The position numbers and the translations under genes were made by a program. A stretch of 15,589 nucleotides of DNA from JBBIKU01 sp037445245 (GTDB lineage: Bacteria > Chloroflexota > Anaerolineae > Anaerolineales > Anaerolineaceae): contig JBBIKU010000043.1 of assembly GCA_037445245.1 (NCBI GenBank), positions 1 to 15,589 of the forward strand, given 5' to 3'. The notes beneath the pieces were generated by a model that saw only the letters and a program-made list of their open reading frames with translations, did not search any database and had not been told where the DNA came from. Positions 7,430 through 13,355 of the stretch are shown piece by piece. Position 1 is the stretch's first letter. Each line of letters begins with the position of its first letter.

Positions 7430-7858
7430 TCACTGGGTGTTGATGGTGAGTTGCAAGCAGATCTTGCCGCAGCGCAGCTCATCCTCCGAGATAACGACGG
7501 TGGGCAGGATGACCGGCTCGTCATTGAGGAAAGTGCCGTTGGTCGAATTCAGATCTTCGACCCACCACTGATTGTGGTGATAACTGAGGCGGGCGTGGTG
7601 AGCCGATACCGTCTCATCCTGGATGGAATAATCGCAATCAGCGTCGCGCCCGATGATCACTTCCTGGCTGCTGAATTCGCGTCCTGTTTCGAGGTTGGAA
7701 TCGACGGCGCGGATGCGAATAGCGGGAATCTTGCGCGAGCTGATCAGCATATTGTTCACGTACAGTTCGCGCCAGATAGTGTAAATACACCAAGCCAAAA
7801 AGGCGTACAGGCTGAGGGCGAGCAGAATTCGCAGGATGAAAACGATGACGGCACTCAT
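7430..7858 (-). CDS. FHA-domain membrane protein, FhaB/FipA-like
   Basis: A 142-residue protein with one N-terminal transmembrane helix (about 3-28) and a cytoplasmic forkhead-associated domain (about 47-140). FHA domains bind phosphothreonine peptides. The core residues are present: Gly70-Arg71, Ser85, His87-His88 and NSTNGT at 104-109. Size and layout (one helix, short linker, FHA to the end) match mycobacterial FhaB (FipA), encoded in the fhaA-fhaB-pstP-rodA-pbpA cluster and active in cell division. I start at ATG 7858, which gives 25 bases after the upstream FHA gene. Its Shine-Dalgarno is weak (GGA at a long distance). An upstream ATG at 7930 would add 24 residues, overlap the previous gene and place a polar tail before the helix, so I reject it. 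Cotranscription with the fhaA-like gene is likely. Confidence 0.85.
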   Translation of the reverse strand: MSAVIVFILRILLALSLYAFLAWCIYTIWRELYVNNMLISSRKIPAIRIRAVDSNLETGREFSSQEVIIGRDADCDYSIQDETVSAHHARLSYHHNQWWVEDLNSTNGTFLNDEPVILPTVVISEDELRCGKICLQLTINTQ

Positions 7859-7883
7859 GGTTGTAGATTTCCAGGCGGATTGA

Positions 7884-8663
7884 TCATTCCGGGCTGGAAG
7901 ATATGCCGGAGGTTTGCCCTCCGGTTTCACCCGTCGTTTTAGAGTGGTCTTCGCCGTAGATGATGGCGTAACCTGCCAGCGAGATCACATCGCCAGGTTT
8001 GAGGGAGTGTTGAGTGATACGCTGCCCGTTGACAAAGGTACCACCGGTGGAGTTCAGATCGAACACCAGGTAACGCCCGCGTACCGCCCGCAGTTGGGCA
8101 TGATGGCGTGAAACGCGTGGATCGTCGATCACCAGGTGGTTATCCAAGCGACGCCCGATGTTGACCACCGCCTGCTGCAAGGGAACCACCTGCTTGCCGC
8201 CGATGATGAGAAACGGATTGGTGGGTTCGGGCTTGGCTGGCATTTCGCTTCCCTCAATGGCGGGCGTCTCGATGGCGTCAGTCTGCTCGACCGGCGAGGT
8301 CTGGCGCACGGAAACGATGCGAATTTCTTCTAGAAACAGATTGGCATCTTCCGCCGCCCGGAAGGTTACCGGCGCGCTGTTGCTCATGCCGGCTTCCTGT
8401 GTCAGTTCTTGAATCACAACTGCGAGCGAATCGAACAGTTCTTGTTGTGCCTGCCAGTAAGGCAGGTTATCCGGGTGAGCGTAAATGGTGAATGCGCTGG
8501 GAGGAGGCTGATCGTCGTCCAGGCAGGCGCGAAACGCATCATTCACAGACGAAACCAGCAGCCGCGCCAACAAATCCTGCCGGTTGCTACCGGGCAAAAG
8601 CTGTACGCTGCTTTCGATCAACGCCCGCAGGCGCGCCTCAATCTGGTCAAGGGGCAGTTTCAT
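7884..8663 (-). CDS. FhaA-like protein: DUF3662-like N-terminal domain plus FHA domain
   Basis: A 259-residue soluble protein. Residues about 1-118 resemble the FhaA N-terminal domain (DUF3662): an opening helix, then AFTIYAHPDNL (57-67), a long helix and a strand ending EEIRIVSV (112-119). A Pro/Glu-rich linker (120-150) precedes a C-terminal FHA domain with Gly170-Arg171, SRHHAQL (185-191) and NSTGGTFVNG (204-213). The usual NG of the NSTNGT motif is GG here, probably tolerated. In Mycobacterium FhaA binds phosphorylated MurJ-associated and cell-wall regulators, so a phosphothreonine-dependent role in wall synthesis is a reasonable inference given the fhaB-like and SEDS-PBP genes downstream. 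The N-terminal assignment is by pattern and less certain than the FHA call. ATG 8663 lies only eight bases from the -10 box, so the mRNA may be leaderless. Confidence 0.82.
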   Translation of the reverse strand: MKLPLDQIEARLRALIESSVQLLPGSNRQDLLARLLVSSVNDAFRACLDDDQPPPSAFTIYAHPDNLPYWQAQQELFDSLAVVIQELTQEAGMSNSAPVTFRAAEDANLFLEEIRIVSVRQTSPVEQTDAIETPAIEGSEMPAKPEPTNPFLIIGGKQVVPLQQAVVNIGRRLDNHLVIDDPRVSRHHAQLRAVRGRYLVFDLNSTGGTFVNGQRITQHSLKPGDVISLAGYAIIYGEDHSKTTGETGGQTSGISSSPE

Positions 8664-8667
8664 CTCT

Positions 8668-8677
8668 TATAATTATA
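8668..8677. promoter_or_regulatory. Palindromic bidirectional -10 element between fhaA-like and archease genes
   Basis: TATAATTATA is a perfect palindrome and gives TATAAT on both strands (plus 8668-8673, minus 8677-8672). Each -10 ends eight bases before its own ATG (8682 plus, 8663 minus), so transcripts would start one or two bases before the start codon. On the plus strand TGGTCA (8644-8649) at 18 bases is a moderate -35. The minus strand has no good -35. Confidence 0.6.
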
Positions 8678-8681
8678 CCGA

Positions 8682-9101
8682 ATGATGTCCAAAAAGCAGA
8701 AAGCCGGATTTATTGAATTGCCCCATACCGCGGATTGGGCGGTAGAGGTGTGGGCTGCACAGTATGATGAATTGCTGGTACAGGCTGCGCGAGCCTTCTA
8801 CGCGCTTGCCGAGATTCGTCTGGCAGCAGCGCCGCGCTGCACCCGTCGGCTGGCTGAAATCCGGGGTGACCCGGAAAGCATGCTGGTTGCCTTTCTGTCC
8901 GAGTTGATTTATCTCAGCGAGCAGCAGCGACTGGGTTTCGACTGCTTTGACCTGGAGGTGGGGCAGGACGTACTCAAGGGTGTGCTGGAAGGTGCTGCGA
9001 TTGCCAGTCAGCGCAGAGAGATCAAGGCGGTCACTTTTCACAATCTTGCCATCCAAAAAACATCCGAGGGGTTAACGGTTACCATCGTGTTCGACGTTTG
9101 A
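8682..9101 (+). CDS. Archease, RtcB activator
   Basis: A 139-residue protein of the archease family, which accelerates guanylylation and turnover of the RNA ligase RtcB and broadens its nucleotide use. The N-terminal signature HTADWAVEVWA (15-25) carries the conserved Asp18. FLSELIYLSEQQRLGF (71-86) matches the central helix with its two Glu, and IKAVTFHNL (114-122) leads to the terminal VFDV with Asp138, the C-terminal metal-binding Asp. Length is usual. ATG 8682 or ATG 8685 could start the protein. Neither has a Shine-Dalgarno, in line with a leaderless mRNA from the palindromic promoter. RtcB follows after 53 bases on the same strand, so the two are very likely cotranscribed. Confidence 0.9.
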   Translation: MMSKKQKAGFIELPHTADWAVEVWAAQYDELLVQAARAFYALAEIRLAAAPRCTRRLAEIRGDPESMLVAFLSELIYLSEQQRLGFDCFDLEVGQDVLKGVLEGAAIASQRREIKAVTFHNLAIQKTSEGLTVTIVFDV

Positions 9102-9154
9102 TGCGGGCAATCTGTTGGAGCGGGCTGCCGGGCACAGGCAGGGTGAGGTGCGCA

Positions 9155-10603
9155 ATGAATATTCAAGATTTTGTACAGATCGATAAATATGAATGGGAAA
9201 TACCCAAGAATTTTCGCAGTGACATGCGAACGGCGGTGCGGATTTTTGCAACCCGCCGTCTGCTGGAAGAGTCGCTGAAAGACCGCTCGGTGGAGCAGGC
9301 GGTCAACGCCACCACTCTGCCGGGCGTGGTCGGCGCGGTGGTGGTGATGCCGGATATGCACCAGGGTTACGGCTTTCCCATTGGAGGAGTGGCGGCTACA
9401 GAATACCCAAAGGGGGTCATTTCTCCGGGCGGAATCGGCTACGACATCAATTGCGGCGTGAAGTTGCTGGCATCCTCAATTCTGTTCGAAGAAGCCGAGC
9501 CGATGTTGGACGAACTGGCATCGGCGTTGAACCACTTTTGTCCGAGCGGGGTCGGTTCAAAAAGCGAGCTGCACTTGAGCGAGGCTGAATTGGATCGCGT
9601 TTGTCGAGAAGGAATGCGTTGGGTAGTGCAGCGAGGAATGGCGAGCGAACAGGATATGCGACGAAGCGAGGAGCAAGGCAGCCTGGCAGGTGCCGATCCG
9701 ACCCAGGTCAGCCGGCGGGCAAAAGAACGTGGACGTTCCCAACTGGGCACACTTGGGGCCGGCAATCACTTTTTAGAGGTAGATTTGGTGGAGCAGGTTT
9801 TTGATATGACTGCCGCCAACGCCATGGGATTACAGCAGGGCTGTCTGGTGTTGCAGATTCATTGCGGTTCGCGCGGTCTGGGGCACCAGGTGTGCACCGA
9901 TTATGTGCAGACCTTCCAGATGGCGGTGCGGCGTTATGGCATCCATCTTCCGGACCGCGAGCTGGTATGTGCCCCCCTGGATTCACCCGAGGGTGAGAGC
10001 TATTTGGGCGCCATGCGTGCGGCAGCCAATTATGCTTTCGCCAACCGCCAATTGTTGGCGCACAAGGGGCGACAGGCTTTCGAAACGGTGTTTGCTTCCC
10101 ATATCAAGAACTGGCATCTCCATTCCGTTTATGATATCGCCCACAACATAGGGAAAATCGAGACGCACAATGTGGACGGTAAACCGAGGAAGGTTTGCGT
10201 TCACCGCAAAGGAGCGACCCGCGCCTTTGGACCGAATGCGCCTGGCTTGCCGGAGGAATACCGCTCCATCGGACAGCCGGTGCTGGTGCCGGGAAGCATG
10301 GGAACCGCTTCTTGGGTGTTGACCGGCACGCAGGCGAGCATGGAGCGCTCTTTTGGCTCTTCCTGTCATGGCGCCGGGCGTGTGCTCAGCCGCAGCCAGG
10401 CGAAGCGCAGCCTGCGCGGTGAGCAGCTTCGCCAGCAATTGACCCAGGAGGGGATACACATTCGCGCCGGCTCGATGCCCGGCTTGGCAGAGGAAGCTCC
10501 GCAGGCGTACAAAGACGTTGATAATGTGGTCGAGATTGTCAGCGGGGCGGGGATCGCCCGCAAGGTGGCGCGCCTGCGACCGCTCATCGTCATCAAGGGC
10601 TAA
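9155..10603 (+). CDS. rtcB: RNA-splicing ligase RtcB
   Basis: A 482-residue RtcB ligase. It joins RNA ends bearing 2',3'-cyclic phosphate or 3'-phosphate to 5'-OH ends using GTP and Mn2+, acting in tRNA or other RNA repair. Signatures in order are PDMHQGYGFPIGGVAA, SPGGIGYDINCGVKLL with metal ligands Asp97 and Cys100, GTLGAGNHFLEV, IHCGSRGLGHQV, HRKGATRAF, GSMGTASWVLTG and SSCHGAGRVLSR, in which His405 corresponds to the guanylylated His404 of Pyrococcus horikoshii RtcB. Length and spacing match the archaeal-type 480-residue enzyme and no intein is present. The frame is open to 9098, but ATG 9155 is chosen: GAGG lies six bases upstream and MNIQDFVQIDKYEWEIP is the normal N-terminus. Its TAA overlaps the stop codon of the convergent deacylase gene (bases 10600-10603). 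Confidence 0.96.
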   Translation: MNIQDFVQIDKYEWEIPKNFRSDMRTAVRIFATRRLLEESLKDRSVEQAVNATTLPGVVGAVVVMPDMHQGYGFPIGGVAATEYPKGVISPGGIGYDINCGVKLLASSILFEEAEPMLDELASALNHFCPSGVGSKSELHLSEAELDRVCREGMRWVVQRGMASEQDMRRSEEQGSLAGADPTQVSRRAKERGRSQLGTLGAGNHFLEVDLVEQVFDMTAANAMGLQQGCLVLQIHCGSRGLGHQVCTDYVQTFQMAVRRYGIHLPDRELVCAPLDSPEGESYLGAMRAAANYAFANRQLLAHKGRQAFETVFASHIKNWHLHSVYDIAHNIGKIETHNVDGKPRKVCVHRKGATRAFGPNAPGLPEEYRSIGQPVLVPGSMGTASWVLTGTQASMERSFGSSCHGAGRVLSRSQAKRSLRGEQLRQQLTQEGIHIRAGSMPGLAEEAPQAYKDVDNVVEIVSGAGIARKVARLRPLIVIKG

Positions 10604-11103
10604 TCCGCGGTGATGGGCGGATCTTCGCTGGCGGTGCTGCTAATAGGGGCAAGCCGGGCGCCAGTCAGCTCTATCAGCGCTTTGACCGGCAGACGGATGT
10701 TCAAACCGATTTGCCCGCCGGAGATGTGGATTTGCTGGTGCTGTTCGGCGGCACTATCGAGCAGCACTCGAAAGCCGCGTTGCAGCAAAGCCAGCGGGGA
10801 GATGCCGCCGGTCTGAAGACCGGTCAATTCCTCTGCCTGGCGTTGAGTGGCGAGGTGCACTTTTTTAAGGTGTAGCACGGCGGCAACGGCTTTGAGATCG
10901 ACTTCCCGGTCAGCCGGAACGACCACCAGCAGCGGTTTTGCCCCGGCTGGCGGCAGAATCACGATCGTTTTGTAAACCAGGTGTGGCTCGACGCCCAGGT
11001 AGTGGGCGGCTTCTATTGCCCCCAATTTATGGGGTGGCAGCTCGAAAGCCTCGAAGGGAATGCGGCGGGATGCAAGGAGGCGGGTGACGTTGGTGCTGAT
11101 CAT
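10600..11103 (-). CDS. YbaK/EbsC-type aminoacyl-tRNA deacylase
   Basis: A 167-residue member of the YbaK/ProX editing family, which hydrolyses mischarged tRNA, classically Cys-tRNA-Pro. Motifs: the N-terminal MISTNVTRLLASRRIPFEAF, HLVYKTIVI with the conserved Lys45, VVPADREVDLKAVA (61-74) and TGLQTGGISPLAL (94-106), the glycine-rich loop that forms the substrate pocket. Family membership is clear; the exact mischarged substrate is not. It begins four bases after the stop of the PHP gene and lacks a Shine-Dalgarno, so translational coupling within a two-gene operon is likely. The frame extends upstream to 11325 inside the PHP gene, but those residues do not resemble the family. The tail (about 152-167, rich in Ser, Pro and Asp) looks like a disordered extension. 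Confidence 0.9.
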   Translation of the reverse strand: MISTNVTRLLASRRIPFEAFELPPHKLGAIEAAHYLGVEPHLVYKTIVILPPAGAKPLLVVVPADREVDLKAVAAVLHLKKVHLATQRQAEELTGLQTGGISPLALLQRGFRVLLDSAAEQHQQIHISGGQIGLNIRLPVKALIELTGARLAPISSTASEDPPITAD

Positions 11104-11107
11104 GACG

Positions 11108-12184
11108 TCATTTTTTGGCAGAGGGGCGGACGTAAATCGGGTTGCTGAAGATCCATCCTCTGCGCTTACCGAGGTAGCGGGTGTAACATTCCACGCGGTA
11201 AACGCCAGGTTTCCTGGTGATGTGGGTGCATACTTCTCGCCCTTGCCAGATCTTGATCGGTTCGCCGTTGCATAGCAGTCGGCACTCGGCGCGCCCTGGC
11301 AAGCGAATCTGGAAGGTAAGCCCACCGTCGATTTGAATCTCGTCTCCCATGATGGCGGTGTGTTCCTCGCCGTGGGCTGAGAAACGAAAACCGGCGGTGG
11401 GCGCAGGCAGGTCGTAACCGATGAAGGCTCTGCCCTGTTTCAGAGCGTCCAGTAGCATGCGCTTGTCTTTCTTCCAGTCACCGCTGAGCGGGGAGGGTGT
11501 GAGCACATGGGTGTTGATAGCCTGGAAATGAAATTCGAAGGGGAACACGATCCGGTGGATCGGCCCGATGCTTTTGTGAAGGGCGTGCGCGTCTGATCCG
11601 CCAATTGCCACCACCCGCCTGCCTTTGAGCAGCAACTCGTCCCATTTATGCATGATCTGGCGCGGCGGGGCGTGGGCAATAAAGTGAGGGAAAGAGGCAT
11701 AGAAAATGCCCTCGATTTTGCTGTTGACGACCGTTTTCAACTCGCTTAAACCGTTCCAAAGCTCAATGCCGGTATATCCTCGCACTTCCCAATCGACCCA
11801 GGAAATATCATCCTCACCAAAAATTGGCATGGCGGGATCGTAAGGGTGGGCTAAAAAAGTTAGCCCGCCGCTCTGGTTAGCCTGGTCGATCGTGCGTTGC
11901 GGATCGTTGGCATAGGTTGCCAGTTCTCTATCGGCGCCAATGACCAGCAAATGATTTTTCTGCGGCTGACGGTTTTGATCGTGGATTTCTTCGCCAACCA
12001 GAAGCAGAACGTGGCGATTGCCTTCATGATAATATCCCTCGACTCCCTGCACCAGCACGTTGTGATCGGTAATGATCACCGCATCGATAGCGGCGTGGAT
12101 GGCGGCGCGGGCGATTTGGGCGTGCGTGGCACTGCCATCCGAGTAAACGCTGTGCATGTGGAGGTTGACGATCACTTCATTCAT
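11108..12184 (-). CDS. PHP-domain metal-dependent phosphoesterase
   Basis: A 358-residue protein with an N-terminal PHP (polymerase and histidinol phosphatase) domain. Metal ligands are visible: NLHMHSVYSDG with His9, His11 and Asp16, ITDHN with Asp40-His41, GEEI with Glu65, NHLL with His79, AHPY with His113, and GGSDAH with Asp198 and His200. These make up the trinuclear site used for phosphoester hydrolysis. After about residue 210 comes a beta-rich C-terminal part (QIRLPGRAECRLLCNGEP near 292-309) often found as an immunoglobulin-like tail in PHP proteins. The substrate is unknown; nucleotide, oligoribonucleotide and sugar phosphates are all possible. ATG 12184 has no Shine-Dalgarno and a TAAAAT box 12 bases upstream, suggesting a very short leader. 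The YbaK-type gene follows four bases later. Confidence 0.88.
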   Translation of the reverse strand: MNEVIVNLHMHSVYSDGSATHAQIARAAIHAAIDAVIITDHNVLVQGVEGYYHEGNRHVLLLVGEEIHDQNRQPQKNHLLVIGADRELATYANDPQRTIDQANQSGGLTFLAHPYDPAMPIFGEDDISWVDWEVRGYTGIELWNGLSELKTVVNSKIEGIFYASFPHFIAHAPPRQIMHKWDELLLKGRRVVAIGGSDAHALHKSIGPIHRIVFPFEFHFQAINTHVLTPSPLSGDWKKDKRMLLDALKQGRAFIGYDLPAPTAGFRFSAHGEEHTAIMGDEIQIDGGLTFQIRLPGRAECRLLCNGEPIKIWQGREVCTHITRKPGVYRVECYTRYLGKRRGWIFSNPIYVRPSAKK

Positions 12185-12196
12185 ATCGGATTTTTG

Positions 12197-12202
12197 ATTT
12201 TA
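12197..12202 (-). promoter_or_regulatory. Possible -10 element of the PHP-ybaK operon
   Basis: TAAAAT on the minus strand lies 12 bases before the PHP start codon. No clear -35 is visible, so the call rests on position and composition only. Confidence 0.3.
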
Positions 12203-12210
12203 CCAGCTTC

Positions 12211-12219
12211 TGATATACT
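12211..12219 (+). promoter_or_regulatory. Possible extended -10 promoter of the permease remnant
   Basis: TGATATACT is an extended -10 pattern (TG, one base, TATACT) about 60 bases before the remnant's ATG at 12281. The -35 region is only T-rich. Confidence 0.3.
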
Positions 12220-12280
12220 TCATGCGAAATCATGCCGTTAATTTTGCAGAGCTGCATCATTGGTTTTTAAATTACCGGAG

Positions 12281-12930
12281 ATGACTCGCTTGACCATCGG
12301 ACAATGGATCATTTTGGGCACGCTCTTCTTGACGCTGGTGTCGTTTGTCAGCGGGCGTGGCGCTACGATGTGGTGGCGCTGGTGGTAGCGGCAATCGGTC
12401 GTGTGCCGGTGCAGACCGCCTTCGTCTCTGCCGCTGGGCTGATGGTGATGGCCGACCCGCTTTCGCTGCGTGAAGCCTATGAGAGCGTTGACTGGACAAT
12501 CATCTTTCTGCTGGGCGCAATGATCCCGGACGGTATGGCGTTGGAGACCACCGGCGGAGCGCAATTGATTGCGGATTTGATCTTGGGCGTGGGTAAGCAG
12601 ACACCGGCTGTTGCGACCTTGGTCATTGTGCTGGTGGCAACGATGTTCCTGTCTGACCTGGTGAACAATGCGGCGGCGGTAGTCCTCATGGCGCCGATTG
12701 GCATCAGCATTGCACAGAGGATGGGTGTGTCTGCCGATCCGTTTCTCATGGCTGTTGCAATCGGGGCTTCGTGTGCCTTTCTGACGCCGATCGGATATCA
12801 GTCGAACACGCTGGTGATGGGACCCGGTGGTTACAAGTTTGGCGATTACTGGCGGATGGGACTTTTGTTGGAAGTCATTGTTGTTCTTGTTGCCGTTCCG
12901 CTCATCCTGATTTTCTGGCGGTTCGGCTGA
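12281..12930 (+). pseudogene. Remnant of an SLC13-type permease (frameshift plus internal deletion)
   Basis: Bases 12281-12345 encode a typical first helix of a SLC13/divalent-anion symporter (TIGQWIILGTLFLTLVSFVSGR; start ATG 12281 or TTG 12290). The frame then closes at a TAG near 12386. The expected continuation WRYDVVALV appears in another frame, so one base has been lost near 12345-12352. That second frame (open from 12304) continues to TGA 12930 and matches only the C-terminal part of such permeases: LSLREAYESVDW, FLSDLVNNAAAVVLMAPIGISIAQ, AIGASCAFLTPIGYQSNTLVMGPGGYKFGDYWRMG. Complete members are about 600 residues with two TrkA-C domains in the middle. Here the N-terminal strand runs into the C-terminal half within some 20 codons, so more than 300 codons are gone. 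A functional half-transporter from the second frame cannot be excluded, but it would have no convincing start. Confidence 0.75.
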
Positions 12931-12986
12931 TCAATTGCACCAAGAAAATGACGTTTTGAAGTCATGCATCAGATAACGCCGGTTGG

Positions 12987-13016
12987 TTGACGATTCCGAG
13001 CCAGCAAAGGTATAAT
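12987..13016 (+). promoter_or_regulatory. Sigma-70-type promoter of secG
   Basis: TTGACG (12987-12992) and TATAAT (13011-13016) are 18 bases apart, with a predicted start near 13023 and a leader of about 20 bases that carries the ribosome-binding site. It is one of the two best promoters in the window. Confidence 0.7.
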
Positions 13017-13030
13017 CCAAGCTGTTTCAT

Positions 13031-13038
13031 AAGGAGGA
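13031..13038 (+). promoter_or_regulatory. secG: Strong Shine-Dalgarno sequence for a TTG start
   Basis: AAGGAGGA ends a few bases before TTG 13043 and decides that this TTG, not a later ATG, starts secG. The resulting protein has the normal length of the family. Confidence 0.8.
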
Positions 13039-13042
13039 ACAC

Positions 13043-13273
13043 TTGACGATCCAGGAATACTTCGAAATGGCGTTGATCATCACCTCGATTGCGCTGGTTG
13101 CAAGCGTGATCTTACAAAACAAAGGGGTGGGGTTAGGTGGATTGACCGGTTCCGATTCGGGCAGCATTTTTACCGCCCGGCGTGGCATCGAGAGAACCCT
13201 CTTCCACATCACGATTGGACTGGCAGTATTGTTTTTCGTTCTGACGCTGGTAACGGTTTATATCAGCAGATAG
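13043..13273 (+). CDS. secG: Preprotein translocase subunit SecG
   Basis: A 76-residue membrane protein of the SecYEG translocon, which assists SecA-driven export across the cytoplasmic membrane. It has two transmembrane helices (about 8-24 and 53-73) joined by the conserved cytoplasmic loop: VILQNKGVGLGG (22-33), then SGSIFTARRGIERTLF (39-54), both diagnostic for SecG. Start TTG 13043 is supported by the strong AAGGAGGA. The gene has its own promoter. The stop codon at 13271-13273 is followed immediately by inverted repeats. The substrate-binding-protein gene begins 82 bases later. Confidence 0.92.
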   Translation: MTIQEYFEMALIITSIALVASVILQNKGVGLGGLTGSDSGSIFTARRGIERTLFHITIGLAVLFFVLTLVTVYISR

Positions 13274-13317
13274 GTTGCGGCATAGACGCCTGAATCCGCA
13301 ACCTCTGAAGGGCGTCT
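13273..13317 (+). other. Interleaved inverted repeats after secG (possible pseudoknot)
   Basis: Stem 1: GGTTGCGG (13273-13280) with CCGCAACC (13296-13303), eight perfect pairs. Stem 2: AGACGCC (13284-13290) with GGCGTCT (13311-13317), seven perfect pairs. The 5' arm of stem 2 lies in the loop of stem 1 and its 3' arm lies outside, so the two are interleaved as in an H-type pseudoknot, or they compete as alternative hairpins. No T-run follows directly, so this is not a textbook terminator. Confidence 0.5.
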
Positions 13318-13355
13318 CGCCATTGGGGAGAACGCTCTTTTAATTTACACACAAC

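Noticed and set aside
7859..7930. Upstream start at 7930 for the FhaB-like protein.
   Set aside because: It would overlap the preceding gene and add a polar tail before the transmembrane helix, unlike FhaB.
12948..12965. ATGAC/GTCAT inverted repeat after the permease remnant.
   Set aside because: The stem has only five pairs and no T-run, which is too weak to call a terminator.
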